Shown in pieces: positions 1 through 9,210 of a DNA stretch of 64,000 nucleotides. How positions within the stretch are numbered: the first letter of the stretch is position 1; every line of letters begins with the position of its first letter. This DNA comes from Desulfoluna sp. (GTDB lineage: Bacteria > Desulfobacterota > Desulfobacteria > Desulfobacterales > Desulfolunaceae), in contig NZ_JAQYWB010000002.1 in assembly GCF_030145185.1 (NCBI RefSeq), forward strand, positions 81,910-145,909, written 5' to 3'. The translations under genes were made by a program, and so were the position numbers. The notes under the pieces are model-generated. The model did no database searches, had not been told where the DNA came from, and worked only from the letters and a program-made list of their open reading frames with translations.

Positions 1-23
1 TAGTTACACACAACTCAGGACCT

Positions 24-482
24 ATGCTAAAACGATCCAAACAAAAAAGAGAGATGTCCCTGTCTGAAGCAACCTCACGACTGATTTCCCATATCCTCAA
101 AATGGGTCAGGGTGAGATCATGGAACTTCTCGAGCTTGTTGAGAAAAAAAACTTCGAGAAGAAAAGAAAATCACCCCGTTTCGACTACTACGGAGAAGCC
201 GTCTACGTGGTGAAAGGAAGAGCGTACACAGGGTTTATCAAAAACATCAGCTCCGAAGGGGTGTATATTGAAACCCCGGACATGGCAGATGCCGGTGAAA
301 AAATCATCCTCTCCTTTGAATTACCCGATGGCGAACACATCCGCGTATCCGGGACGGTGGTCCGGGGAGAAGGAAACGGGTTTGCCGTCTCTTTTGACCG
401 CACCATTGACGGGAACCTCTCCCGACTGGCCTCCTCTCCCTCAGAGCCCGAAGGCCCCGGTCTGTTCAAGCGGGGAAAATAA
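24..482 (+). CDS. PilZ domain protein
   Basis: A 152-residue protein, probably cytoplasmic, with a PilZ domain from about residue 47 to the end. PilZ domains bind cyclic di-GMP and pass the signal to motility, exopolysaccharide or other outputs. The two binding motifs are visible: RxxxR in KRKSPRF and (D/N)xSxxG in NISSEG, followed by the beta-barrel pattern. The first ~45 residues are charged and helical with no known domain. A second ATG at 54 could also serve as start. The gene stands alone before a strong hairpin terminator and faces lysC. No output domain is fused, so it is probably an adaptor; its partner cannot be told from the neighbours. Confidence 0.85.
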   Translation: MLKRSKQKREMSLSEATSRLISHILKMGQGEIMELLELVEKKNFEKKRKSPRFDYYGEAVYVVKGRAYTGFIKNISSEGVYIETPDMADAGEKIILSFELPDGEHIRVSGTVVRGEGNGFAVSFDRTIDGNLSRLASSPSEPEGPGLFKRGK

Positions 483-510
483 GCACCGCCTGAGCCTTAC
501 AGAAAAACAA

Positions 511-543
511 AAAGGCCCGCCACAATATGGCGGGCCTTTTTTT
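511..543. terminator. Bidirectional Rho-independent terminator between pilZ and lysC
   Basis: A perfect 9-bp stem (GGCCCGCCA at 514-522 with TGGCGGGCC at 528-536) has a 5-base loop, a T run after it and an A run before it. It can stop transcripts of both convergent genes. Confidence 0.9.
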
Positions 544-586
544 ATCCCCTGTCATGCGGGGCAAGCCTCGAAAACCTTCCGTTTCT

Positions 587-1804
587 CTACATGGTATCCA
601 GAGAAAAGGCGTCGTGCAGAATACGTACCGCCAGCTCGGCATAACGCTCATCGATCACGCAGGAGATCCGGATCTCGCTGGTGGTGATCAGGCGAATGTT
701 GATGTTCTCGTCCGCCAGGGCCTGGAACATACGGGAAGCCACCCCGGAGTGATTCTTCATGCCCACGCCGATCACGGAGACCTTGGCGATATCATCGGCC
801 ACCAGCACCTCTTTGCCCCCAAGCTCCTCAGCCACCCGTCGGGTAATCTCGATGGCTTCCTGGTAATCGGTCTTGGTCACGGTAAAGGTGAGGTCGGTTT
901 CCCCGCCGGACCGAGTGTTCTGGATGATCATGTCCACTTGAATACCGGAAGCGGCCAGGGGAGAAAAGATTTTGGCGGAGACGCCAGGCTGGTCAGGGAC
1001 TTTCTTGACGGTAATACGCGCTTCGTTCTTATCCAGGGTCACGCCGGAGACAACAAGCTGCTCCATTCCGGACTCTTCATTAACAACCATGGTCCCTATC
1101 TCCTCATTGAAAGATGATCTAACGTGAATCGGCACGTTGTATTTTTTTGCAAAACCCACAGAACGAATCTGAAGGACCTTGGCCCCCAGACTGGCCATCT
1201 CAAGCATCTCATCGTAGGAGATCCTCTCCAGCTTTCTCGCTTTGTCACAGATCCTGGGGTCGGTGGTGTAGATCCCGTCCACGTCGGTATAAATTTCACA
1301 GGCATCCGCCTTGATAGACGCGGCGATGGCCACAGCAGAGGTATCGGAGCCCCCGCGACCCAGGGTGGTGATGTTGCCATCGGAATCCATCCCCTGAAAC
1401 CCGGCTACCACAACGATCTTCTTTTCCGCCAGCAGACTTTTGATGCGATTGGCGCCGATCTTCATAATCCGAGCTTTACCGGCGCCGTTGTCCGTCTGGA
1501 TCTCGGCCTGGAACCCTAAAAGAGACTCGGCACGATAGCCCATCTGCTGCAGGGTGATCGCCATCAGGGAGACCGTGGTCTGCTCACCCGTGGAGAGCAG
1601 GACATCCATCTCGCGTTTGCTGGGCTTTTCTGAGGCCTGATAGGCCATCTCAGTCAATTTATCGGTCACGCCGCTCATGGCAGAAAGCACCACCACCACG
1701 TCGTTCCCTTCGTCATAGGCCTTGGCAACGCGCGTGGCCACGTTGTGTATGCGCTCCAGGTCCCCGACGGATGTGCCACCATATTTTTGTACGATCAATG
1801 CCAT
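587..1804 (-). CDS. lysC: Aspartate kinase
   Basis: A 405-residue aspartokinase. It phosphorylates L-aspartate to aspartyl-4-phosphate, the first step towards lysine, threonine, methionine and diaminopimelate. The N-terminal amino-acid kinase domain starts with the family signature KYGGTSVG and has the GRGGSDTSAVA substrate/ATP segment near residue 150. Two ACT domains fill the last ~140 residues (VSGVTLDKNEARITVKKV and KVSVIGVGMKNHSGVAS) and normally give feedback inhibition by lysine and/or threonine. Length is typical of the monofunctional class. It is last in a minus-strand run with tsaE and nnr, 89 bp after tsaE; this grouping recurs in Desulfobacterota. Confidence 0.96.
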   Translation of the reverse strand: MALIVQKYGGTSVGDLERIHNVATRVAKAYDEGNDVVVVLSAMSGVTDKLTEMAYQASEKPSKREMDVLLSTGEQTTVSLMAITLQQMGYRAESLLGFQAEIQTDNGAGKARIMKIGANRIKSLLAEKKIVVVAGFQGMDSDGNITTLGRGGSDTSAVAIAASIKADACEIYTDVDGIYTTDPRICDKARKLERISYDEMLEMASLGAKVLQIRSVGFAKKYNVPIHVRSSFNEEIGTMVVNEESGMEQLVVSGVTLDKNEARITVKKVPDQPGVSAKIFSPLAASGIQVDMIIQNTRSGGETDLTFTVTKTDYQEAIEITRRVAEELGGKEVLVADDIAKVSVIGVGMKNHSGVASRMFQALADENINIRLITTSEIRISCVIDERYAELAVRILHDAFSLDTM

Positions 1805-1893
1805 TGTCTCTCCATAACGAACAAATTCGAAATCACTTGTCCCGGGATATTGTCACAAAGGTGTAAAAGCCCCATACGTTTCAGGCTCTTGTA

Positions 1894-2391
1894 TCAGACT
1901 TGTTCTCTCAAGTCCACATTCGGATGCAAACAGCGCATCGTAATCACGCGCTCGTCCGGTCCCTCTTCGCCCAGAACAATGGCCAGATCCGTGCCAAGCT
2001 CATCATCATCGGACCGTTCGGGCCATTCCACCACGATCACTCCCTCCTGCTGCTGCATATCGCGATACCCGATCTCTTCAAGCTCCTCGCCTCCCCCCAA
2101 ACGGTAGAGATCGAGGTGGAAGAGAGGCAACCGCCCCGGATACTCATTGACGATGGTGTAGGTGGGGCTGGTGACAGGATACCTCTCGTCTACCCCCAAC
2201 CCCCGGGCGAGACCGCGGGCAAAACAGGTCTTCCCACTGCCCAGGTCTCCGGCAAGGGTCATCACAATCGGGCCGTTGATCGCACGGCCCATCAGCCGCC
2301 CCACCTCTTCGGTCTCCTCGGTGGAATCCGTGGTGAGGACAAGACGACCCGCGGCAAGCAGTTCGCCGATATACGATGGTTTGATGTTCAT
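1894..2391 (-). CDS. tsaE: tRNA N6-threonylcarbamoyladenosine ATPase TsaE
   Basis: A 165-residue P-loop ATPase of the TsaE (YjeE) family. It works with TsaB, TsaC and TsaD in making the t6A37 modification of ANN-decoding tRNAs. The Walker A motif GDLGSGKT lies at about residues 48-55, followed by the family segments SPTYTIVNEY and HLDLYRL, with VVEWPER near the end. Length is normal. It is between nnr and lysC on the same strand, with about 80-90 bp on either side. TsaB, TsaC and TsaD are not in this window. Confidence 0.94.
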   Translation of the reverse strand: MNIKPSYIGELLAAGRLVLTTDSTEETEEVGRLMGRAINGPIVMTLAGDLGSGKTCFARGLARGLGVDERYPVTSPTYTIVNEYPGRLPLFHLDLYRLGGGEELEEIGYRDMQQQEGVIVVEWPERSDDDELGTDLAIVLGEEGPDERVITMRCLHPNVDLREQV

Positions 2392-2473
2392 AGATATGCC
2401 ACACTTCGGCTTCTAAAAAGCCGTTATTTTATATATTGATTGATGGTCACGAAAAATCTGCAGCAGACACATT

Positions 2474-4063
2474 TCAGAGCACCCAGGCCTCTGCCGCTCG
2501 GGGCCCCAGAGTACTGCGGGCCGCATCGGAGAGGACACCCGGCAAAAGATCAATGAGCCGGGAGGCGGCCATGCCGGTTTCAAGGCCCTGGTCCATCAGA
2601 CGGTTGGCGGCTTCACCGTGGAGGTAAACCGCGATCTCAGAAGCCTCTTTGCAGGGGATCCCCTGGGCGAGGAGGGCGCCGATAAACCCGGTGAGCACAT
2701 CTCCGGTACCGCCGGTGGCCAAAAGCGCATTGCCGGTCGGGTTGACGGCACAGCGGCCGTCCGGGTGGGCCACCACGGTGCCGGCCCCCTTGAGGACCAC
2801 ATGAAGGCCGGTCTGGGTCGCAAAGGATCGGGCAGCATGGATCCGGTCCGCCTGAATCTCAGGGACAGAAAGTCCCATCAACCTGGCCAGCTCTTTGGGA
2901 TGCGGGGTAATCACCGCATCGGCTTTGATCTCACGAATCAGCTCCGGTTTTTTGGCCAGAAGGTTGAGCGCGTCGGCGTCCAGAACCATGGGAACCAGAC
3001 AAAAATCAATGGCCGCGGTGAGGGCCGCCAGGGCGCCTGGGGAGGTCGTCAGCCCCGGCCCGATGGCCACCGCGTCCCGGCCATCCAAAAAATCGGCAAT
3101 GGCCTGGCCGCAACCGGGATGAAAACTGCCGTCCGAATCATGGGGCAAAGGCAGGCTCATGGCCTCCAGACACCGGGTTTCAAAGACCGCGTTGATGCAT
3201 GACGGCAAAGCCGTGGTGACCAGCCCTGCCCCCCCGGCAACGGCTGCCGCAGACGCCAGGACAGCCGCCCCGCTTTTTCCCAGGGAGCCCGCCACCAGCG
3301 CAAGATGCCCCCGGGTGCCTTTATGGGCATGGGGACTCAAAGGGACGACACGCTGGGAGACCGACTCACTGGAGATCAACCGGGTCTCCACGTTCGCCTG
3401 GTCCACGGCCCGCTCTGGGATCCCAATGTCCACGATGGAGAGCTCACCCGCGTACTCCCTGCCGGGGGAGAGAAAATGACCCGGCTTGGGCCGACAAAAG
3501 GTGGCGGTGGCGGCGGCCTTAACCGCACACCCCAAGACCCTGCCGGTGTCCGCACACACCCCGGAAGGGATATCCACGGAAACAACCGGTCGGCCGGAGG
3601 CATTAACGGCCTGAATCACCTCCGCGTAAAGCCCCGTGACCTCCCGCTGAAGTCCTGTGCCAAAAAGCGCGTCCACCACCAGAGAGCTGTGGGACAGGGC
3701 GCGATGCAAAGCCGTCAGATCGCCGGCCTCAGCCACCGCCATCACCGCCACATTCAACGGCTCCAGAAGTTCCAGGTTTTCCAGGGCCTCCCCTTGGATC
3801 CCGTCCACGCCCCCCACCACAAACACAGGGACCTCCATCCCGCGCTCCGCGAGATACCGGGCAACGACAAAGCCGTCCCCCCCGTTGTTCCCGCGACCCG
3901 CCACCACAACCCCCTGGGTCAAAGGCTTGCCAGCCATCAGCCGGTCAAGGGCCGACACGCACCCGCGCCCCGCGCTCTCCATGAGTACCCGCCCGGGAAT
4001 ACCGATCTCCTGTATGGTTCGGTGATCGATCTCCTGCATCTGTTTTGCTGTGGTCAACTGCAT
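2474..4063 (-). CDS. nnr: Bifunctional NAD(P)HX epimerase / ADP-dependent dehydratase
   Basis: A 529-residue metabolite-repair enzyme. The N-terminal YjeF domain (about 1-215, with GRGNNGGDGFVVARYL) interconverts the R and S forms of hydrated NAD(P)H. The C-terminal ribokinase-like dehydratase domain (about 235-510) dehydrates S-NAD(P)HX using ADP; its signature NALLATGGTGDVLTGF lies near residue 445. The start at MQLTTAKQMQEID fits the family. It precedes tsaE by 82 bp. In many relatives acpS sits between pdxJ and this gene; here that space (4064-4419) holds only a repeat element. Confidence 0.95.
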   Translation of the reverse strand: MQLTTAKQMQEIDHRTIQEIGIPGRVLMESAGRGCVSALDRLMAGKPLTQGVVVAGRGNNGGDGFVVARYLAERGMEVPVFVVGGVDGIQGEALENLELLEPLNVAVMAVAEAGDLTALHRALSHSSLVVDALFGTGLQREVTGLYAEVIQAVNASGRPVVSVDIPSGVCADTGRVLGCAVKAAATATFCRPKPGHFLSPGREYAGELSIVDIGIPERAVDQANVETRLISSESVSQRVVPLSPHAHKGTRGHLALVAGSLGKSGAAVLASAAAVAGGAGLVTTALPSCINAVFETRCLEAMSLPLPHDSDGSFHPGCGQAIADFLDGRDAVAIGPGLTTSPGALAALTAAIDFCLVPMVLDADALNLLAKKPELIREIKADAVITPHPKELARLMGLSVPEIQADRIHAARSFATQTGLHVVLKGAGTVVAHPDGRCAVNPTGNALLATGGTGDVLTGFIGALLAQGIPCKEASEIAVYLHGEAANRLMDQGLETGMAASRLIDLLPGVLSDAARSTLGPRAAEAWVL

Positions 4064-4087
4064 GGTGAAAGTCTCCCTATAAAAGCA

Positions 4088-4407
4088 GCCTCCGGCGGCC
4101 CTGCCGGGGGCTAAACTTTTAAAAAGTTTAACAAACAGGTCTTAAACATTCGTCTTGAATGAATTTTGTTTTAAAGGCGGAGATGATTTAGCGTGAGGGA
4201 TCCGTCTTCGCCTGCAGCTACGCCGTGACATGGGGCAAAGCGCATCTGCAACCTGCTTTCAAGGTGTTTTATACGTTGCACAACATGAAAAAGGTATAAA
4301 TAACCGCACTGTTTCTCGAAATACGCCGTTGCGATTTGACCCGAGGAACGAGGGGCAAAGCGCAGCGGCAACCCGCTTTCAAGGTGGCTCACCTTGCCGC
4401 CGGAGGC
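4088..4407. repeat. 320-bp intergenic element with 11-bp terminal inverted repeats
   Basis: The gap between pdxJ and nnr (4064-4419) holds no gene. It is almost filled by an element that begins with GCCTCCGGCGG at 4088-4098 and ends with the exact inverted copy at 4397-4407. Two diverged copies of one internal block lie inside, near 4226-4274 and 4345-4390 (shared words GGGGCAAAGCGCA and GCTTTCAAGGTG). The right end contains the hairpin AAGGTG-gct-CACCTT. Another inverted repeat, AAACTTTT-AAAAGTTT, lies near 4114-4129. The right end is only 12 bp from the pdxJ stop codon. Related copies are at 12707-12803 and 31444-31482. It resembles a non-autonomous MITE or REP/BIME-type element. Confidence 0.75.
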
Positions 4408-4419
4408 ATTTTTTTGCTC

Positions 4420-5145
4420 TTAGCTGTGCAGCTCTTTCACCAGCTGGGCCATGTCGCGGACGGCCTGGTCCAGACCGATCATGGAGGCTCTGGCGATGAT
4501 GCTGTGGCCGATGCTGTACTCGTCGATCTCGGGAACCTCTTTGAAGGCTTTCACCGTATCGTAGTTGATGCCGTGGCCGGCGTTGACGCCCAGAGCCAGC
4601 TCGTGGCCGAGTTTGGCGGCGGCTTTGATGCGGTCCATCTCTTCGCGTTTTTCCGCGTCGGTGATGGCATCGCAATAGGCCCCGGTGTGGATCTCGATAA
4701 AATCAGCCCCCACCTCTTTGGCGGTACGGATCTGATCAAGATCCGGGTCGATAAAGATACTCACAGGGATCTCGCCCTCCTGAAGTTCTTTGATGGCCTC
4801 AGTGATATGGGCCTTGTGGGTAAGCAGGTCCAGTCCCCCTTCGGTGGTCACCTCTTCCCGGCTCTCTGGAACGAGGGTCACCAGCTCGGGCTTGATGTCC
4901 AGGGCAATGGCCAGCATCTCTTCGGTGGCGGCCATCTCAAGGATAAAACGGGTCTGAATGACCTGACGAAGCAGGCGAATGTCCCGGTCCTGCACGTGGC
5001 GGCGGTCTTCACGCAAGTGGGCGACAATGCCATCGGCACCGGCCATTTCAGCGCGTAAAGCGGCGGCGATGGGATCGGGGTAGGTGGCCCTGCGGGCCTG
5101 ACGAAGGGTGGCGATGTGATCGATATTGACTGCAAGTCCTGCCAT
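4420..5145 (-). CDS. pdxJ: Pyridoxine 5'-phosphate synthase
   Basis: A 241-residue TIM-barrel enzyme. It condenses 1-deoxyxylulose 5-phosphate with 3-amino-2-oxopropyl phosphate to give pyridoxine 5'-phosphate, the last ring-forming step of the DXP-dependent vitamin B6 route. The family start LAVNIDHIATLRQARR is intact, with DGIVAHLREDRRHVQDRD (about 34-51) and VNAGHGINYDT (about 190-200) carrying active-site residues. Length is normal. It is transcribed towards nnr but separated from it by the 320-bp repeat element, so the two may not be one transcript. Confidence 0.96.
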   Translation of the reverse strand: MAGLAVNIDHIATLRQARRATYPDPIAAALRAEMAGADGIVAHLREDRRHVQDRDIRLLRQVIQTRFILEMAATEEMLAIALDIKPELVTLVPESREEVTTEGGLDLLTHKAHITEAIKELQEGEIPVSIFIDPDLDQIRTAKEVGADFIEIHTGAYCDAITDAEKREEMDRIKAAAKLGHELALGVNAGHGINYDTVKAFKEVPEIDEYSIGHSIIARASMIGLDQAVRDMAQLVKELHS

Positions 5146-5333
5146 GGATAGGTCACTCCAAATAGATCGATAGGTTAGTATGACGACTCCGCGGACAGAC
5201 CGAACGGAAGGCGGAGCATTGAATCAACGGGCACGGCAACGCAACCGGAGGGGCCGGTCTGCGAGGGTATTTTTCCGAAGTCTAACACCGGGTTTATCCC
5301 GGATCAAGCCCTGTTGATCATCTCTCGAAGCAC

Positions 5334-5363
5334 AAACAAAAAAGGGCTCCGAAGGGGAGCCCT
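5334..5363 (-). terminator. Rho-independent terminator after ybeY
   Basis: Read on the minus strand, the stem AGGGCTCC / GGAGCCCT (5356-5363 with 5343-5350) has a 5-base loop and is followed by a T-rich run (A-rich on the plus strand, 5334-5342). It lies 47 bp after the ybeY stop and probably ends the phoH-pgpH-ybeY operon. The rest of the 5146-5409 gap shows nothing I recognise. Confidence 0.85.
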
Positions 5364-5409
5364 GCCTCGGCAATTCGCCAAGGAGCTGTTCATCTGTATG
5401 TTATGCCAC

Positions 5410-5865
5410 TTAGAAATAATCCAGAGCGGCATCGGGCTCAATGAGCCGAAGGAGTTCCCGACTTTTTTCAGCCATGACCGCCTCCGCGTCCTCCCCGAGT
5501 TCATGGTCGTAACCGGCCAGATGCAAAATGCCGTGAACCAGAAGCTGGCTGTAGCGCTGTAAAAGAGTCACGCCCCGCTCTTCGGCCTCTCGGGCTGCGG
5601 TGTCGCAGGAGATAATCACATCCCCCAGAAGGGGCGAGACAAACGACGAGTCGCCATCATCCATGGCAAAGGAGAGCACGTTGGTGGTGGCTTCCTTTCC
5701 CCGGTACTGATGATTGATCTCGAACATCTCGGCGTCATCCACAAAGGAGAGGGAGAGTTCCCTCTCATGTAATGCCAAGGCGTTTAAGATGACTGTCCCT
5801 CTCGCCTGTATCTCGTCCTGAGGAACCGTATGCCTCTCCTGACGATTGTCGATTTGAATCTCCAT
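5410..5865 (-). CDS. ybeY: Endoribonuclease / rRNA maturation factor YbeY
   Basis: A 151-residue metalloprotein needed for 16S rRNA 3'-end maturation and ribosome quality control. The zinc signature HGILHLAGYDHE is complete, and the upstream YRGKEATTNVLSFAM segment is typical. I place the start at 5865 (MEIQIDNR), where AGAGGG precedes the ATG; the open frame extends 25 codons further, but that part has no family character. Even so, the first ~100 bp overlap the 3' end of pgpH in another frame. The order phoH-pgpH-ybeY is conserved in many bacteria. Confidence 0.94.
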   Translation of the reverse strand: MEIQIDNRQERHTVPQDEIQARGTVILNALALHERELSLSFVDDAEMFEINHQYRGKEATTNVLSFAMDDGDSSFVSPLLGDVIISCDTAAREAEERGVTLLQRYSQLLVHGILHLAGYDHELGEDAEAVMAEKSRELLRLIEPDAALDYF

Positions 5866-8194
5866 TTTTTGCCCTCTGTCCGTTCCCCGATTTTTCAGGG
5901 TATTTGATGCGGTGGTGGTTGATGCCGCTGAGAACCACATTAAATCGCTTGGCCATGTTGTGAAGATCTTTCAGGGTGATCTCACTGTAATCCAGCTGGC
6001 CTGAAACGAAAATCTTATTGATCAGATTCTGAACCAACCCCTGAATACGCGCTGGGGTGGGGTTGTCCAGGGCCCTAGTGGCGGCCTCCAGCACATCGGA
6101 TATCATCACGATGGCGGCCTCCACGGTCTGGGGCTTGGGCCCGGGGTACCGGAAATTATCAGCGTTCACCGTCTCTTCGCTGTCCTCTTTCTGGGCCTTG
6201 GCCTTCTCATAAAAAAACTCGATGAGGCTGGTCCCGTGGTGCTGCTGAATGGTATCCATGATGGTCTGGCCCAGTCGGTATTGCCGGGCGATCTCGATGC
6301 CTGATTTGACGTGCCCGGTCAGAATCAGGGCGCTCATGGAAGGGGCCAGTTTGTCGTGACGGTTTTTCCCATCCGTCTGGTTTTCAATGAAGTACTGGGC
6401 CTTTTCAATCTTCCCGATATCATGATAGTAGCCGCAGACCCTTGCCAGGAGCGGATTGGCCCCGATCTCCGAGGCAACCGCATCGGCCAGGGTCCCCACA
6501 ATCACGCTGTGATTGTACGTGCCGGGTGCCTCGATCATCAGGCGCCGCAAAATGGGTTGATCCAGGTTGGCCAGCTCCAGCAGCTTGATGTCCGTGGTGT
6601 AGTCGAAAAGCATCTCCAGGAGGGGCGCGATGCCAGCGGTGACAATGCCCGAGGCGAGTCCCCCGGTAAAGGCAAAAAATGCACTCCAGAGACAGATCTC
6701 CACAGACACATCGTTGGCATAGGCCATGACCCCGGCGGCCAGGGCCACATTAAACAACCCCAGCTTGGCTCCGGCCTTGATAAACACTTTGCGTTCCCGG
6801 CAATTTTTCAACCAGAAGGCCGCCATGGAAGAGCTTAAAAAGATATAGATAAACAGGGTAAACTGGTTGGAAAAAACCAGGGTGACCAGGGCCGCAAAGA
6901 CGATGGAGAAGAAGAGCGCCGCGTCCAGACCCATGAAGAGACAGACCGTCATGGCACCGGCCGCCACGGGCATCCCGAAGTAAACCGAGGTCTCTTGAAT
7001 ATCGAACTCCACTGTGGCTCCGATGACTCCCGGGACCGACAGGGAGACCTTGGCGACCAGAAGAAAAGTGATCAGCACCGTGGCGAGAAAAAACATGTTC
7101 TTGTTTCGGTCCTCAATCCCTTCGTTCCTGGGATGAAAGTGGACCAAAAAGGCAATCAGAATAAAAAAGGCCGTGATCATGGCCGCGCCGATGCTGCGAG
7201 AAAAAATATGGCGATTCTGGGTCTGGATTTGCAGCTCCCGGAGTTTCACCAGCTGCAGTTCCGTTACCCGCTCGCCTTCACGCAGGATCATCTCCCCAAC
7301 TTTGACCTTGAAAAGAACCGGCTTCACCTCTTCAGCAAATCGCCGGGCCCGAATTTCAGTTTCGCTGCCGTTTACGGTGATATTGGGCCGCAGCATGCGC
7401 TGGGCAAAATCCACAATCAGATTCAAGGCGGTATAATCGACATCCACGGCCTCTTGTTTAAAGAGAGGGTCCGCCACAATACGCACCATGGTCTGCGCCT
7501 GCTCCAGGCCATAATAAGCCTTCAGGTTCTTGGCGATGGACTCCTCTTTCCCATCCAGAGTCCGGAGCGTGATGCCCCGATCGCCCTGACGGAGCAGCAG
7601 GGCCTTGTTGGCCACCACGCCGTTGGTCACGATCTCGGCGTAGATCCGGCAGATCAGATTCTCAATCGTCTTGGAGAAAAGATGGGTCTCCAGGACCTGA
7701 AACGCGCCCCGGCTGACCTCAATGCCCATTTTATCCTCGAACTCCTGCTTTCTCAGCCACACCTCATCCAGGGGGGTGGCGGCCAGGCTAGACTCAAGGC
7801 CCCGATCCAAAGCGGGCTGGGGAGGGGGAGGCACCGGGGGCTGGGTCAACACAGTCCGAAAGGTAGAGAAGGCGCTTCGGACATGGGCGACCTGCCGAAC
7901 CACCATCTCTGTGTTGTGGTCATACACGGGCAGTACCGAACGAATGGCCAGCTTACGGCTCGACTCGGTGGCGGCATCGTCCTGAATAAAAAAATCCCGG
8001 GGTGCCTTGATGTTCTTTTCAGCAATATCCCCCACATTGTAGGAGAACTTGGTCACGGAAAGGTTGGGATAAATAATGAGGGTAAAAAAAAGAGTGATGG
8101 CAGCCAGAAGGACCCAGAGGACACGACTGCTCGTCGCAAAAAATACACGGACCGACTCACGCAAAGGGAGCCGCTTCTCAGATGGAAGATTCAT
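5765..8194 (-). CDS. pgpH: 7TM-HD family phosphohydrolase (PgpH-type)
   Basis: An 809-residue inner-membrane protein. One N-terminal membrane segment (about 25-45) is followed by a large extracytoplasmic 7TMR-HDED domain (about 50-340), then about seven membrane helices (about 345-540). The cytoplasmic HD domain (about 560-720) carries YNHSVIVGTLADAVA and the metal-binding YYHDIGK. Characterised relatives (Listeria PgpH) hydrolyse cyclic di-AMP; the substrate here is not shown. The C-terminal ~50 residues are polar, and the last ~34 codons overlap ybeY. It follows phoH by 17 bp, indicating one operon. Confidence 0.9.
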   Translation of the reverse strand: MNLPSEKRLPLRESVRVFFATSSRVLWVLLAAITLFFTLIIYPNLSVTKFSYNVGDIAEKNIKAPRDFFIQDDAATESSRKLAIRSVLPVYDHNTEMVVRQVAHVRSAFSTFRTVLTQPPVPPPPQPALDRGLESSLAATPLDEVWLRKQEFEDKMGIEVSRGAFQVLETHLFSKTIENLICRIYAEIVTNGVVANKALLLRQGDRGITLRTLDGKEESIAKNLKAYYGLEQAQTMVRIVADPLFKQEAVDVDYTALNLIVDFAQRMLRPNITVNGSETEIRARRFAEEVKPVLFKVKVGEMILREGERVTELQLVKLRELQIQTQNRHIFSRSIGAAMITAFFILIAFLVHFHPRNEGIEDRNKNMFFLATVLITFLLVAKVSLSVPGVIGATVEFDIQETSVYFGMPVAAGAMTVCLFMGLDAALFFSIVFAALVTLVFSNQFTLFIYIFLSSSMAAFWLKNCRERKVFIKAGAKLGLFNVALAAGVMAYANDVSVEICLWSAFFAFTGGLASGIVTAGIAPLLEMLFDYTTDIKLLELANLDQPILRRLMIEAPGTYNHSVIVGTLADAVASEIGANPLLARVCGYYHDIGKIEKAQYFIENQTDGKNRHDKLAPSMSALILTGHVKSGIEIARQYRLGQTIMDTIQQHHGTSLIEFFYEKAKAQKEDSEETVNADNFRYPGPKPQTVEAAIVMISDVLEAATRALDNPTPARIQGLVQNLINKIFVSGQLDYSEITLKDLHNMAKRFNVVLSGINHHRIKYPEKSGNGQRAKNGDSNRQSSGEAYGSSGRDTGERDSHLKRLGIT

Positions 8195-8211
8195 CTTATG
8201 TCGTATGCCTC

Positions 8212-9210
8212 TTAAAGTGCCTGTTCCGCACGTCGAAGTTTGGAAAGGTCGTTCTTCTCGTAGGCCGAGATAATTTTCATCACCAGTTTGTGGCGTACCA
8301 CATCGTCCTTGGAAAATTCCACAAAAGAGATGCCGCAGATCCCGCCCAGAATCGAGCGAGCCTCTTTCAGGCCCGGAATCTTGCCCTGGGGCAGATCCAC
8401 CTGGGTGACGTCACCGGTGATGACCGCTTTGGAGTTAAACCCGATGCGGGTCAAAAACATCTTCATCTGTTCAGAGGTGGTGTTCTGTGCCTCGTCCAGA
8501 ATAATAAACGCGTTGTTCAAGGTTCGCCCCCGCATAAAGGCCAGGGGGGCCACTTCAATGGCTCCCTGCTCCATCAGCTCCGCGACCTTTTCATAGCGCA
8601 GCATATCATGAAGGGCATCGTAGAGAGGACGCAGATAGGGGTCGACTTTCTCCGCAAGGTCACCGGGCAGAAATCCCAGAGACTCCCCCGCCTCCACGGC
8701 GGGTCGCGTCAGAATGATTCGGCTGACCTGTCCGCTGGTCAGGGCCGCGACGGCCATGGCCATGGCCAGGTAGGTCTTTCCGGTACCGGCCGGACCAATA
8801 CCAAAGACGATATCGTGCCCTCGAATGGCATCAATATAAGCTTTCTGGCTGGGACTTTTGGGGGTAATGGGACGTTTCGTGGCGGTGATAAACACCGTAT
8901 CCATGAAGATAGACTTCAAGTCCACCGAAGGATCACTGCTCACCGCCTTAATGGCGTGGTCGATGTCGCTGGGGTAGAGGGGCAGACCCTCTTTGATCAG
9001 GGCGTAAAGCTGATTCAGTAAGGTGATGGCCAGCTTGCGGGCCACCGCGTCACCCTGAAGGGTCACCTTGTTGCCCCGGGCATGAATGGTGATGGCCAGG
9101 GCGTCTGCGATTTTGGTGAGATGATGATTCTTCTCACCGAACAACTGGAGAGCATATGAGTTGTTGGAAAACGCCAACTCAGTGGTGCTATTCTCCGAAT
9201 TTCCTTCCAT
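8212..9210 (-). CDS. phoH: PhoH family ATPase
   Basis: A 332-residue PhoH-like protein (YbeZ group). An N-terminal KH-like segment (about 15-75) precedes a P-loop ATPase domain with GIGPAGTGKTYLAMAMAV at about 138-155 and the Walker B-like AFIILDEAQN near 235. Family members are RNA-associated ATPases that act with YbeY in RNA metabolism. It is the first gene of phoH-pgpH-ybeY on the minus strand. The 532-bp divergent gap to cvpA presumably holds its promoter, but I see no clear one. Confidence 0.93.
   Translation of the reverse strand: MEGNSENSTTELAFSNNSYALQLFGEKNHHLTKIADALAITIHARGNKVTLQGDAVARKLAITLLNQLYALIKEGLPLYPSDIDHAIKAVSSDPSVDLKSIFMDTVFITATKRPITPKSPSQKAYIDAIRGHDIVFGIGPAGTGKTYLAMAMAVAALTSGQVSRIILTRPAVEAGESLGFLPGDLAEKVDPYLRPLYDALHDMLRYEKVAELMEQGAIEVAPLAFMRGRTLNNAFIILDEAQNTTSEQMKMFLTRIGFNSKAVITGDVTQVDLPQGKIPGLKEARSILGGICGISFVEFSKDDVVRHKLVMKIISAYEKNDLSKLRRAEQAL

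Noticed and set aside
527..1117. 196-codon plus-strand ORF opposite lysC
   Set aside because: Antisense shadow of a clear aspartate kinase; His/Gly/Asp-rich composition typical of reverse frames in GC-rich genes.
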